NCBI RefSeq assembly: GCF_001424025.1
Contig: NZ_LMPZ01000005.1
Coordinates: 1-64,000 of the forward strand
Source: Brevundimonas sp. Leaf363
GTDB lineage: Bacteria > Pseudomonadota > Alphaproteobacteria > Caulobacterales > Caulobacteraceae
Reading direction: 5' to 3'
Length of the DNA: 64,000 nt
A model generated the notes under the pieces. That model was not told the DNA's origin, made no database searches, and saw only the letters and a program-made list of their open reading frames with translations. Every line of letters starts with the position of its first letter. Position 1 is the stretch's first letter. A program made the translations under genes and the position numbers. Positions 40,459-49,075 of the stretch are shown here, piece after piece.

Positions 40459-41220
40459 TCAGTCCTTGGCCTGTTCCGCCCGGCGCGCCAACACGTCGAG
40501 GACGTCCTGAAACACCATGTTACGGGCCTTTAGAAGGACAAACAGGTGGTAGATCAAATCCGCCGCCTCGGACGCCACTTCCTCGTCAGGCCCAGCGACC
40601 CCCGCCAGAGCCGTCTCGACGCCCTCTTCGCCCACCTTCTGGGCGATGCGCTTGGGCCCCTGCGCCATCAGTTTGGCGGTCCAGCTGGAGGCCGGATCAG
40701 CGCCGGCCCGGCGCGCGATGGTGCGTTCCAGCTCGGCCAGACGGCCGAGGCCGGGCGCGGTGTCCGGGCCGAAGCAGGAGGTCGTGCCCAGATGGCAGGC
40801 CGGTCCCATCGGTCGGACCGCCAGAACCAGGGCGTCGCCGTCGCAGTCGGGCGTGACGGACACTACCTTCAGCCGGTTGCCCGAGGTCTCGCCCTTCCTC
40901 CACCGCCCGCCGCGCGAGCGCGAGAAGAACGTCGCCTCGCCGCTCTGGATCGTCTCGTCCAGCGCGGCGCGGTCCATGTAGGCCAGTGTCAGCACCTGCA
41001 GCGTGTCCGCGTCCTGCACCACGGCGGGGACCAGGCCGTTGCCCTTGTCGAAGTCGAGGTTCTCAAAATCCTCCCCCATTGGGGGAGGGGGACCCCGAAG
41101 GGGTGGAGGGGGTTCGATGCCCGATGTTGCGGATTGAGTTCCTGCGCCGTGCGTGATGCCGGCCCCCTCCACCGCAAGCGGTCCCCCTCCCCCAATGGGG
41201 GAGGATTTCAGATCGCTCAT
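40459..41220 (-). CDS. hisI: bifunctional HisIE with in-frame repeat-encoded N-terminal extension
   Basis: 253 aa from ATG 41220, which overlaps the hisF stop (ATGA); the alternative ATG 41079 would give 206 aa, the usual HisIE size. HisI part: [41 protein letters not shown] and CHLGTTSCF (zinc/catalytic Cys). HisE part: [11 protein letters not shown] and [26 protein letters not shown]. It opens the imidazole precursor ring (PRA-CH cyclohydrolase) after hydrolysing PR-ATP. Residues about 5-50 are Gly/Pro-rich and encoded by a palindromic element that sits in frame. The ATG 41079 has CCCCTCCCCC, not a ribosome site, in front of it, so the coupled start at 41220 is preferred. Confidence 0.88.
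   Translation of the reverse strand: MSDLKSSPIGGGGPLAVEGAGITHGAGTQSATSGIEPPPPLRGPPPPMGEDFENLDFDKGNGLVPAVVQDADTLQVLTLAYMDRAALDETIQSGEATFFSRSRGGRWRKGETSGNRLKVVSVTPDCDGDALVLAVRPMGPACHLGTTSCFGPDTAPGLGRLAELERTIARRAGADPASSWTAKLMAQGPKRIAQKVGEEGVETALAGVAGPDEEVASEAADLIYHLFVLLKARNMVFQDVLDVLARRAEQAKD
41066..41208. repeat. palindromic element inside hisIE
   Basis: Perfect 29-bp terminal inverted repeats (41066-41094 and 41180-41208), each folding into a CCTCCCCC/GGGGGAGG hairpin. The 143-bp element lies wholly inside the hisIE reading frame without a stop codon. Confidence 0.88.
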
Positions 41221-41984
41221 TGCCGCACCTCCACGCCCGATCCTGCCAGAAAGGCCTTCAGATCGCCGATCCGGATCGCCCCAGTATGAAAGACGCTGGC
41301 GGCCAGGGCGCCCGAGACGTTGGCGCGGTCGAAAACATCCAGGAAATGCGATTCCGCCCCCGCGCCGCCCGAGGCGACCAGCGGAATGGTCAGGCGGCTG
41401 CGCGCCTGAGCCAGCTGGGCCGTGTCATATCCCTGGCGCACCCCGTCCTGATCGATGCAGTTCAGCACGATCTCGCCCGCGCCTCGCGCCTGGGCCTCGC
41501 CGATCCAATCCATGGTGCTGCGGCCCGCCAGGCGACGGCTGTCGGGATCGCCGGTGTATTTGTGGACCACCCAGTCATCGTCCTCGCGCCGTGAATCGAC
41601 GCCGACCACCACGCACTGGCTGCCGAAGCGGTCGGCCAGTTCGCCGATCAGGTCGGGGCGTTCCAGCGCGGGTGAGTTGACCGAGACCTTGTCCGCGCCG
41701 TTGTCCAGGCACCGCCCCGCCTGCTCCACCGAACGGATGCCGCCGGCGACGCAGAAGGGGATGTCCAGCAGCCGGGCGATCTCGCGCACCCAGCCATAGT
41801 CCAGCGTGCGTCCCTCCGGGCTGGCGGTGATGTCGTAGAACACCAGCTCGTCCGCCCCCTCGTCGCGATAGCGCGCGGCCAGCTCGGCGGCGTCGCCCAT
41901 ATCGACATGGTCGAGGAAGCGCACGCCCTTGACCACGCGCCCGTCGCGCACGTCCAGGCAGGGAATGATCCGCCGCGCCGTCAT
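41217..41984 (-). CDS. hisF: imidazole glycerol phosphate synthase subunit HisF
   Basis: 255 aa. (beta/alpha)8 barrel with catalytic Asp in [16 protein letters not shown] and in [14 protein letters not shown]; phosphate loops [10 protein letters not shown] and [12 protein letters not shown]. Uses ammonia from HisH to make IGP and AICAR from PRFAR. ATG overlaps the hisA stop region by 4 nt. Confidence 0.97.
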   Translation of the reverse strand: MTARRIIPCLDVRDGRVVKGVRFLDHVDMGDAAELAARYRDEGADELVFYDITASPEGRTLDYGWVREIARLLDIPFCVAGGIRSVEQAGRCLDNGADKVSVNSPALERPDLIGELADRFGSQCVVVGVDSRREDDDWVVHKYTGDPDSRRLAGRSTMDWIGEAQARGAGEIVLNCIDQDGVRQGYDTAQLAQARSRLTIPLVASGGAGAESHFLDVFDRANVSGALAASVFHTGAIRIGDLKAFLAGSGVEVRQ

Positions 41985-42715
41985 GCGCGAGCGATCTTAA
42001 GCGCCGCTTCCAGCGTGAACTTCCCTTCGTAGAGGGCGCGGCCGACGATGGCGCCGTGGCAGCCCAGCGCCTTGACGGCCGCGATGTCCTCCAGCGACGC
42101 GATGCCGCCGGAGGCCTGAAGCGCCAGGTCCGGGCGGCGGTGGCGGATTTCGGCCAGCAGGTCGGTGTTCGGTCCCGTCAGGGCCCCATCGCGGCCCACA
42201 TCGGTGACCAGCAGATGTTTGGCGACGCCCGGCGGATAGCGGTCCAGCGTCTCCCACAGGGTGACGCCCGACGACTGAGTCCAGCCCTTCAGCGCCGGCA
42301 CGGGAACGCCGTCCTCGATGCGGACGTCCAGAGCCAGGGTGATGCGGTCCGCGCCGAAGCCCTTAAGCCAGGCCACGACATCATTGGGCTGGGTCACCGC
42401 CAGCGATCCGACGACGACGCGAGCAACGCCGGCGTCCAGCAGGGCGGCGATGTCGTTGGCCCCGCGCACGCCGCCGCCGGACTGGACCTTGACCTGGATC
42501 GCCCGGGTCAGCTCGCCGATCAGGGCGTGCTGGACGGCCCGGCCGGCTTCGGCGCCGTCCAGATCGACGATATGGATCCACCCGGCGCCCTCGGTCGCGA
42601 AGGCGGTCAGGCGCGCGGCCGGCTGATCGTCGTAGTGCGTCACCTGATCGAACCGGCCGTGCATCAGCCGCACGCAGACGCCGTCTTTCAGGTCGATGGC
42701 CGGATAGATGATCAC
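41981..42715 (-). CDS. hisA: ProFAR isomerase HisA
   Basis: 244 aa from GTG 42715, which overlaps the hisH stop (GTGA). Barrel with [54 protein letters not shown] and [11 protein letters not shown]. Catalytic Asp8-equivalent (AIDL) and Asp near residue 130 are present. Isomerises ProFAR to PRFAR. Confidence 0.97.
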   Translation of the reverse strand: MIIYPAIDLKDGVCVRLMHGRFDQVTHYDDQPAARLTAFATEGAGWIHIVDLDGAEAGRAVQHALIGELTRAIQVKVQSGGGVRGANDIAALLDAGVARVVVGSLAVTQPNDVVAWLKGFGADRITLALDVRIEDGVPVPALKGWTQSSGVTLWETLDRYPPGVAKHLLVTDVGRDGALTGPNTDLLAEIRHRRPDLALQASGGIASLEDIAAVKALGCHGAIVGRALYEGKFTLEAALKIARA

Positions 42716-43311
42716 GCCGGCAGCTCCAGGAAGGTCTTGAGGATGTGCGCGCCGGCCTCGGCCGAGCGTTCGGGATGGAATTGGCAGCCGCGGAAGTTGT
42801 CCCGGCCGACGATGGCCGGAACAGGGCCGCCGTATTCGGCGCGCGCCAGCGTCGCAGGGCCGTCCGGGCAGGCGTAGCTGTGGACGAAATAGGCGTAGGG
42901 CCGCTCGTCCAGCCCTGCGGTCAGGGGGTCGTCGCGCACGCGCTCGAGCCGGCTCCAGCCCATGTGCGGCACGGTCCGGTCCCCACCCGGTTCCAGCCTG
43001 CGGACGCGACCGGGGATGAGGCCCAGAAGCGGCGTGTCGCCCTCGTCGCTGCTCTCGAACAGCAGCTGCTGGCCCAGGCACACGCCCAGCAGGGGCCGGG
43101 TGAAGGCGCGGATCGGCTCGATCAGACCCAGCGCTTCCAGTCGACCCATCGCATAGGCGGCGGCGCCGACGCCGGGCAGGATGACCCGCTTGGCCGAGGC
43201 GATCACGGCCGGGTCGTCGGTCAGCACGACGCGCGCGCCGAGACGCTCCAGCGCGAACTGGACCGAGGCGACGTTGCCGGCGCCATAGGCGATGACGGCG
43301 ACGTCGGTCAT
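42712..43311 (-). CDS. hisH: imidazole glycerol phosphate synthase subunit HisH
   Basis: 199 aa from ATG 43311; a longer reading frame runs into a palindromic repeat. Class I glutamine amidotransferase: nucleophile Cys in LLGVCLGQQLLFE near residue 80, His/Glu in GCQFHPERSAEAG near the C-terminus, YGAGNVASV at the N-terminus. Supplies ammonia to HisF. The GGAGGAT serving as ribosome site is the end of the upstream repeat. Confidence 0.96.
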   Translation of the reverse strand: MTDVAVIAYGAGNVASVQFALERLGARVVLTDDPAVIASAKRVILPGVGAAAYAMGRLEALGLIEPIRAFTRPLLGVCLGQQLLFESSDEGDTPLLGLIPGRVRRLEPGGDRTVPHMGWSRLERVRDDPLTAGLDERPYAYFVHSYACPDGPATLARAEYGGPVPAIVGRDNFRGCQFHPERSAEAGAHILKTFLELPA

Positions 43312-43313
43312 CG

Positions 43314-43469
43314 ATCCTCCACCGAGCAGCGCAGCGAAGCGGGGGAGGGGGACCACGCAGTGGTGGAGGGGGCGAAAGCTGGGTGGGCGGCTAGACGGAG
43401 AACGGCGCGGATGCCCTCCCCCCCTCCACCGCAAGCGGTCCCCCTCCCCCGCGAAGGGCGGTGGAGGAT
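43314..43469. repeat. palindromic element between hisC/B fusion and hisH
   Basis: Ends ATCCTCCACC and GGTGGAGGAT are inverted copies, and inside lie GGGGGAGGGGGACC and GGTCCCCCTCCCCC in opposite orientation. The hisH-proximal end provides the hisH ribosome site. Confidence 0.75.
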
Positions 43470-43483
43470 TTGGGTCGCGCCCA

Positions 43484-44908
43484 TCACAACACCCCCTTGG
43501 TGCTCGGCACGGCGTTGCCTTCGATGCGGATGGCCTGGCGAAGGGCGCGGGCGAAGCCCTTGTAGACGGCCTCGGTCTTGTGGTGGTCGTCGTCGCCGGA
43601 GACCTTGATGTGGATGGCCGCGCCCATCGCCTCGGCCAGGGACCGGAAGACGTGGGCGGTCAGGTCCGTGCGGTATTCGCCGATGAAGGGGGTCGCGAAC
43701 GACCCTTCGAACAGGGGATAGGGCCGGCCCGACAGGTCGATGGCGACGTGGGCCTCGGCCTCGTCCATGGCCAGGACGAAGCCGTAGCGGGCGATGCCCC
43801 GGCGCTCGCCCAGCGCCTGTTTCAGCGCCTGACCCAGGGCGATGGCGCTGTCCTCGATGGTGTGGTGCGGGTCGGTGTGCAGGTCGCCCTCGCATTGCAG
43901 GCGCAGGGAAAAGCCGCCGTGCGACGCGATCTGCTCCAGCATATGGTCGAAGAAGCCGACGCCGGTCTCGATGCGGATCGGGCCGGTCGCGTCCAGATCG
44001 ACGGCGCAGACGATGCGGGTCTCCTTGGTGTCGCGCACGACGCTGCCGGTGCGGTTCGGGCGGCGCCGGGCGGGGGCCAGGCCGAAGGCGGCCAGCAGCC
44101 GGTCGTTGACCTCAGCCTTGATCGAGACGGGCAGGCGCAGGCGGTCGCCCGACAGATCGCCTTGGACGCCATAGGTCTTGAGCGCGGTCAGGGCGGCGGC
44201 CGGGTCTTCGGGGCGGGCCATGATGATGGGGCCCACCCCAGCGTCGACCGGCATCTGGCGCGACAGCTCGCGCACGATCCGCTCGCGTTCCTTGCGAACG
44301 GCGGCGATGCGCTCGGCGGTCTCGATCATGCGCGACGGATCAAGCGCCTGCTGGGCCAGCCGGACCAGGGGTTCGGGCAGGGCGTAGGGCTCGATCACCT
44401 CGGCCATGCGCGCCAGGGTCTGCGGCTGGGCGAGGGCCGCGCCGACGCGGGCGCCGGCCAACCCGTAAGCCAGCGACAGGCTGCGCAGAACGATCAGGTT
44501 CGGCTGGTCGGCAACGACGGTGGCGGCCGAGGCGTGGTCCGAGAACTCGATCAGGCCCTCGTCCACGACCAGCAGGGCGGGGGCGACGCGCGCCGCCATC
44601 TCGGCCACGGCCTCGACCGAGCCGAGCGCGCGGACGACCTGGGCCGAGACGGCGCCGCGGGCGGGGTATATGGCCTGCAAGCGCGTGTAGGGTTCCGCGT
44701 CCGGAGCCTCGACCGCGCCGCCGCCACGCGCCGCCAGCCGCCAGACCAGCTCCAGCCCATGGGTCGTGCCGCGCACCGGCAGGACGCTGTCGAGCGGCAC
44801 GCCATAAACGGCGGCCATGCGCGCGGCGAGGGCTGCGCTTTCCGCCGGATAGCGGTCCAGGCCGTCGCCACCGGACACCAGCGGCGGAAAGGGAGCGGGC
44901 AGGGTCAT
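43484..44908 (-). CDS. hisB: fusion of degenerate HisC-like aminotransferase and HisB (IGP dehydratase)
   Basis: 474 aa, ATG 44908. Residues about 284-474 are a complete IGP dehydratase: GVGFFDHMLEQIASHG, CEGDLHTDPHHTIEDSAIALG and DDDHHKTEAVYKGFARALR carry the Mn-binding His/Glu residues. Residues 1 to about 278 align with histidinol-phosphate aminotransferase: RYP..LAARMAAVYGVP, VVDEGLIEFSDHAS (Asp116), SLSLAYGLAGARVG. In HisC the last motif is SK-A, the PLP lysine; here position 146 is Leu (codon CTG on the minus strand). The NNPTG segment is also missing and the domain is about 80 residues shorter than HisC. So the dehydratase should work; transaminase activity is doubtful. A genuine hisC must lie elsewhere. 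Confidence 0.88.
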   Translation of the reverse strand: MTLPAPFPPLVSGGDGLDRYPAESAALAARMAAVYGVPLDSVLPVRGTTHGLELVWRLAARGGGAVEAPDAEPYTRLQAIYPARGAVSAQVVRALGSVEAVAEMAARVAPALLVVDEGLIEFSDHASAATVVADQPNLIVLRSLSLAYGLAGARVGAALAQPQTLARMAEVIEPYALPEPLVRLAQQALDPSRMIETAERIAAVRKERERIVRELSRQMPVDAGVGPIIMARPEDPAAALTALKTYGVQGDLSGDRLRLPVSIKAEVNDRLLAAFGLAPARRRPNRTGSVVRDTKETRIVCAVDLDATGPIRIETGVGFFDHMLEQIASHGGFSLRLQCEGDLHTDPHHTIEDSAIALGQALKQALGERRGIARYGFVLAMDEAEAHVAIDLSGRPYPLFEGSFATPFIGEYRTDLTAHVFRSLAEAMGAAIHIKVSGDDDHHKTEAVYKGFARALRQAIRIEGNAVPSTKGVL

Positions 44909-44917
44909 GATCGGTCT

Positions 44918-45067
44918 CCTTCTCCCCTCGGGGGAGAAGGTGGCTCGCGAAGCGAGACGGATGAGGGGGCGGGATCGGCAGCCATGCCGGTGAAGGTCGA
45001 GCGCGCGTCAGACGCCCCCCTCATCCGACCGGCTCCGCCGGCCACCTTCTCCCCCGAGGGGAGAAGG
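44918..45067. repeat. palindromic element between hisD and hisC/B fusion
   Basis: Perfect 27-bp terminal inverted repeats (44918-44944 and 45041-45067), each with a CCTTCTCCCC hairpin. The end at 44918 overlaps the AAGGAG ribosome site of the hisC/B fusion. Confidence 0.88.
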
Positions 45068-45083
45068 ATCTTATCCGCGCGGC

Positions 45084-46403
45084 TCATCCCTCGCTCCTCA
45101 GATCGGCCGCCCGCGCGTGGGCTTCCAAACCTTCCATTCGCGCCAGCCGGGCGGCGATGGGGGCCAGGGCGCGGGCGCCGGCTTCGGTTACGACCTGTAC
45201 CGACATGGAGGTCATGAAGCTGGCCGTGGTGACGCCGCCCAGGGTGCGGGCGCCGCCGTCGGTGGGCAGGACGTGGCTGGGGCCGGCGGCGTAGTCGCCG
45301 AGCGTCTCGGCGGCCCAGCGGCCGACGAAGATCGCGCCGGCGGCCTGGATCTGATCGACCAGTTCGTCGGCGTATTCGACCTGGATGGCCAGGTGTTCGG
45401 GGCCATACAGGTTGGCGACCTCGCAGGCCGTGTCCAGATCGCGCACCAGGATGGCGCGGGCCTCGGCCAGGGAAGCACGGGCGATGGCCTCGCGCGGCAG
45501 GCCTTCCAGCTGGGCCTCCACCTCGGACAGGATGTAGTCGATCGTGGCGCGGCTGGTCGAGACCAGCAGCACCTGGGCGTCCGCGTCGTGCTCGGCCTGG
45601 CTGAGCAGGTCGGCGGCGGCGATCTCGGGCGCCGAGTCGCGGTCGACGATGACCATCAGCTCCGACGGGCCTGCGGGCATGTCGACGGCGGGGCCGCCGG
45701 GGAGGGCGGCGGCCTGCTTCTTGGCCTCGGCGACATAGGCGTTGCCGGGTCCGAACAGCTTGTCGCAGGCCGGGATCACGCCGTCGTCCAGTTCGGCGCC
45801 GAAGGTCAGGGCGGCGATGGCCTGGGCGCCGCCGATCAGCCAGATGGCGTCCAGACCCGCCTCGGCGGCGGCCAGGATCATGGCGGGGTGGACGCCGCCC
45901 GACTTGTCCGGCGGGGTGACGGCGACGCGCTCTCGCACCCCCGCCACGCCGGCCGGGATCGCCAGCATCATCAGGCTCGAGAACAGGGGCGCCGTGCCGC
46001 CGGGGACGTAGAGGCCGGCCGCGCCGATGGGGCGCCAGGCCAGCTTGGAGCGCACGCCCGGCGTGGTCTCGATGAAGGCCGTGTCCTCCGGCCGCGTCGC
46101 TTGGTGGAAGACGCGGATATTGTCGGCGGCCATGCGCAGGGCGCGGACATCGGCGGGCGGCAGGTCGCCGCGCGCCTTGCTCACGGTCTCGGGCGTGATG
46201 GCGATGCGGCGGGGCGGGGCGCCGTCCAGCTTCACGCACCAGTCGTTGACGGCCGCGCCGCCGCGCGTCTGCACGTCTTCCAGGATGGTCCGCACCACCT
46301 CGGTGACATCGCCGGCCGAGCGCTGGGCCGGGCGGGCCAGGGCGGCCTTGCGCCCGGCGGCGTCCAGCGACGCCCAGTCGATCAGGCTCTGACCAAACGC
46401 CAT
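45084..46403 (-). CDS. hisD: histidinol dehydrogenase
   Basis: 439 aa from ATG 46403, overlapping the hisG stop (TGATG); the longer upstream frame is inside hisG. Conserved PIGAAGLYVPGGTAPLFSS, FGPGNAYVAEAKK, GPSELMVIVD, LLSQAEHDADAQVLLVS (zinc ligands) and GPSHVLPTDGGART. Oxidises L-histidinol to histidine with two NAD+. Confidence 0.96.
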   Translation of the reverse strand: MAFGQSLIDWASLDAAGRKAALARPAQRSAGDVTEVVRTILEDVQTRGGAAVNDWCVKLDGAPPRRIAITPETVSKARGDLPPADVRALRMAADNIRVFHQATRPEDTAFIETTPGVRSKLAWRPIGAAGLYVPGGTAPLFSSLMMLAIPAGVAGVRERVAVTPPDKSGGVHPAMILAAAEAGLDAIWLIGGAQAIAALTFGAELDDGVIPACDKLFGPGNAYVAEAKKQAAALPGGPAVDMPAGPSELMVIVDRDSAPEIAAADLLSQAEHDADAQVLLVSTSRATIDYILSEVEAQLEGLPREAIARASLAEARAILVRDLDTACEVANLYGPEHLAIQVEYADELVDQIQAAGAIFVGRWAAETLGDYAAGPSHVLPTDGGARTLGGVTTASFMTSMSVQVVTEAGARALAPIAARLARMEGLEAHARAADLRSEG

Positions 46404-47284
46404 CACATCATCTTCTCGATCGGCAGCACCAGGATGGCAGAAGCGCCGGCGGCCTTCAGCTTCTCCAGCGTCTCCCAGAAGACCGCCTCCTGGCACACCG
46501 CATGGACGGCCACGGCGTCGTCGCGGCCCATCAGGGGCATGACGGTTGGAGAGCCGGCGCCCGGCAGGATGGCGGTGATGGTGTCGAGGGCGGAGCGCGG
46601 CGCGTTCAGCATCACGTATTTGGCGCCCTGCGAAGACACCACGCCGGCCATGCGCTCGATGATGCTGTCGAGCAGATGCTGCAGGCCGGGCTCCGGGGCG
46701 ACGGGCGAGCGGATCAGGACCGCCTGGCTTTCCAGCACCGTGTCCTTGGCCTGCAGGCCGTTGGCCTCCAGCGTCGCGCCGGTCGAGACCAGGTCGCAGA
46801 TGGCGGCGGCCAGCTTCAGTCGGGGAGCGACCTCGACCGCACCGCGCATGATGATGATGTCGGCGCCGACGCCGCGCTGGTCCAGGAACTTGCGCAGGAT
46901 CTTCGGATAGCTGGTGGCGATGCGAAGGCCGTCCAGCGAGGCCGGCCCGTCGTAGGCCAGCGTCGGGGGCGCGGCGATCTTCAGCGTGCAGCGGCCGAAG
47001 CCCAGCGGCATGACGACCTCGGCGTTCGCGCCTCCGTTCTTGCCCTCCTCCAGCACATTCTCGCCGACGATGCCCAGGTCGCAGACGCCGTCCGCCACGA
47101 AGGTCGGGATGTCGTCGTCGCGCACGCGCAGCAGGTCGATCGGGTAGTTTTCGACCCGGTACAGCAGGTCGTTATTGCCCTTGACCCACTTCAGGCCCGC
47201 ATCCCGGATCAAGTCCAGGCTGCGGTCGGACAGGCGTCCGGATTTCTGGACGGCGATACGAAGCCGCCCTTGCACAGTGCTCAT
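46403..47284 (-). CDS. hisG: ATP phosphoribosyltransferase HisG
   Basis: 293 aa, long-form HisG with a C-terminal regulatory region. RIAVQKSGRLSDRSLDLIRDAG at the N-terminus, DLGIVGENVLEE near residue 90, and ICDLVSTGATLEANGL (PRPP-binding loop). The C-terminal 80 residues (VSSQGAKYVMLNAP, LPGAGSPTVMPL) form the ACT-like histidine-feedback domain. First enzyme of histidine synthesis; first enzyme gene of the operon. Confidence 0.95.
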   Translation of the reverse strand: MSTVQGRLRIAVQKSGRLSDRSLDLIRDAGLKWVKGNNDLLYRVENYPIDLLRVRDDDIPTFVADGVCDLGIVGENVLEEGKNGGANAEVVMPLGFGRCTLKIAAPPTLAYDGPASLDGLRIATSYPKILRKFLDQRGVGADIIIMRGAVEVAPRLKLAAAICDLVSTGATLEANGLQAKDTVLESQAVLIRSPVAPEPGLQHLLDSIIERMAGVVSSQGAKYVMLNAPRSALDTITAILPGAGSPTVMPLMGRDDAVAVHAVCQEAVFWETLEKLKAAGASAILVLPIEKMM

Positions 47285-47285
47285 T

Positions 47286-47573
47286 CTACTCGGCCTTCAG
47301 TCGGTCCAGCGCCAGGCGATAGCCCTGGTGCGGCATGTCTTTCAGAGAACGGGCGACGCGCACCACGGTTGTCGGGCTGGCGTGCGCCTGGGCGGCGATT
47401 TCGCGGTAGGACTTGTCGCCGGCGTCCAGCATCTGCGCGACCTGCCACCGCTCGGCAAACGCGCGCAGCTCGGCAGGGGTGCACAGATCGGCCAGAAATG
47501 CGTCGACCTCCGCCCGCGTCTCCAGTGAGAGCAGGGCGTCATAGAGGTCGGCGCTGGCGGGAGGCGGCGTCAT
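47286..47573 (-). CDS. TrpR-like YerC/YecD-family regulator
   Basis: 95 aa from ATG 47573; GTG 47585 is an alternative. Trp-repressor-like helices: LCTPAELRAFAERWQVAQML then KSYREIAAQAHASPTTVVRVARSL, a helix-turn-helix. It lies 2 nt upstream of hisG in the same orientation. YerC proteins are small DNA-binding proteins; a link to histidine control is suggested by position only. Confidence 0.88.
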   Translation of the reverse strand: MTPPPASADLYDALLSLETRAEVDAFLADLCTPAELRAFAERWQVAQMLDAGDKSYREIAAQAHASPTTVVRVARSLKDMPHQGYRLALDRLKAE

Positions 47574-47622
47574 GGCGCGTTCCACTATGCTGTAACGATG
47601 GAACGGTCAAGGCTGCTTTTCC

Positions 47623-47755
47623 TCCCCATCGTTTTGATGGGGAGAGGGACCGCGGAGCGGTGGAGGGGCGAACACAGGCGCAGCGTTTGAACAGCCCCTA
47701 CGTCTCGGCCTGACGGCCGATCCACCTCTCCATCCGCATCCGCGAATGGAGAGGA
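47623..47755. repeat. palindromic element upstream of the his operon
   Basis: Divergent-gene gap. Left part has TCCTCCCCATC/GATGGGGAG and GGACCGCGGAGCGGTGG; right part has CACCTCTCCAT/ATGGAGAGG. Same plan as other elements here but less perfect. Promoters of the two divergent genes must lie in or beside it. Confidence 0.6.
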
Positions 47756-47788
47756 GACAGAGTGGCGCACGCGCCTTATCTCAGGCGT

Positions 47789-48994
47789 ATGACCAAGGTG
47801 CTCATCATCGGTGCGGGCCACGCGGGCGGATCGGCGGCGGCGTTCCTGCGGCAGTACGGCTTCGAGGGACAGATCGTGCTGGCGGGGACCGAGGCCGCGC
47901 CGCCCTACCAGCGGCCGCTGCTGTCGAAGGCGTGGCTGAAGGGGGAGGCGGGTCTGGAGGACCTGCTGCTGCGGCCCGAGAGCTTCTACGTCGAGCAGAC
48001 CATCGAACTGCGCACCGGTGTGACCGCGACCGCGATCGACGCGGCGGCGAAGACGGTGACCTTTGATGGCGGGGCGGTCGAACCCTATGACATCCTGATC
48101 CTGGCTACGGGCTCGACCTTGCGGAAGCTGCCCGTCGCGGGCGGCGATCACCCCGACATTCTGGAGCTGCGGACGCTGAAGGACGCCGAGCGGCTGAAGG
48201 CGGCGCTGGGGCCCGGCAGGCGACTGGCGGTGGTCGGCGGCGGCTATGTCGGGCTGGAGGCGGCGGCCTCGGCCCGGGCGCTGGGCGCCGAGGCGGTGGT
48301 GATTGAGCGGATGGACCGCGTGCTGGCGCGGGTCGCGTCAGAGACGCTGTCGGAATTCTTCACCACCGAGCATCGGGCCAGGGGCGTCGAGATCCTGACC
48401 GGAGCCGCGGTCATGGGCGTGGCCCCGGACGGCGTCAGCCTCAGCGATGGACGGGTCATCGCAGCGGATGCGGTTTTGGTCGGCATCGGGGCGGACGCCT
48501 GCGACGCCCTGGCCGCCACGGCGGGCCTGACCTGCGAGGGCGGCGTGGTGGTGGACGAGAGCGCGCGCACGTCGGACCCGTCCATCTACGCCATCGGCGA
48601 TATGACGCGGCGGCCGGTCCCGGCGCTCGATCTGACTTGGCGGCTGGAGAGCGTGCCCAATGCGCTGGAGCAGGCCAAGCAGGTCGCCGCCGCCATCGTC
48701 GGCCGCGCGCCGCCGCCGGCCGAAGTGCCGTGGTTTTGGTCCGACCAGTATGACCTGAAGCTTCAGATCGCCGGCCTGCCGACCGGGGCCGACCGGCAGG
48801 TTGTGCGGGGCGATCCGGCCGCGCGCAGCTTCGGCGTCTTCCATCTCAACGGCGACCGCATCGTCTGCGTGGAAGCGGTCAACGCCCCGCCCGAGTTCAT
48901 GGGCGGCAAGCAACTGATCGGCAGGCGCACTCCGGTCGATGGGGAGCGATTGGCCGACCCTGCCGTTTCCATGAAGGCGGTTGCCGCCGACTAA
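47789..48994 (+). CDS. FAD-dependent NAD(P)H ferredoxin/rubredoxin reductase-like
   Basis: 401 aa from ATG 47789 (MTKVLIIGAGHAGGSAAAFLR); a GTG at 47762 is less likely. Two Rossmann GxGxxG folds (VLIIGAGHAGG and RLAVVGGGYVGLEAAA), ILILATGS and IYAIGDMTRRP. PYQRPLLSKAWLKGE is typical of class III ferredoxin reductases of the putidaredoxin/AifA type, with a Reductase_C domain (WFWSDQYDLKLQIAGL). Delivers electrons to a ferredoxin or rubredoxin not encoded here. Confidence 0.9.
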   Translation: MTKVLIIGAGHAGGSAAAFLRQYGFEGQIVLAGTEAAPPYQRPLLSKAWLKGEAGLEDLLLRPESFYVEQTIELRTGVTATAIDAAAKTVTFDGGAVEPYDILILATGSTLRKLPVAGGDHPDILELRTLKDAERLKAALGPGRRLAVVGGGYVGLEAAASARALGAEAVVIERMDRVLARVASETLSEFFTTEHRARGVEILTGAAVMGVAPDGVSLSDGRVIAADAVLVGIGADACDALAATAGLTCEGGVVVDESARTSDPSIYAIGDMTRRPVPALDLTWRLESVPNALEQAKQVAAAIVGRAPPPAEVPWFWSDQYDLKLQIAGLPTGADRQVVRGDPAARSFGVFHLNGDRIVCVEAVNAPPEFMGGKQLIGRRTPVDGERLADPAVSMKAVAAD

Positions 48995-49075
48995 GCGTCG
49001 TCGCACTGCAACATTTGTGTTGCGCGCGCGGTCGGTGCGGGGTCAAGCTGCGTGAACGGATCACCGAAGGCGGGA

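Noticed and set aside
41079-41220. hisIE starting at ATG 41079 with the repeat as untranslated leader
   Set aside because: Kept as an alternative only. The C-rich stretch before it is the opposite of a ribosome site, while ATG 41220 overlaps the hisF stop.
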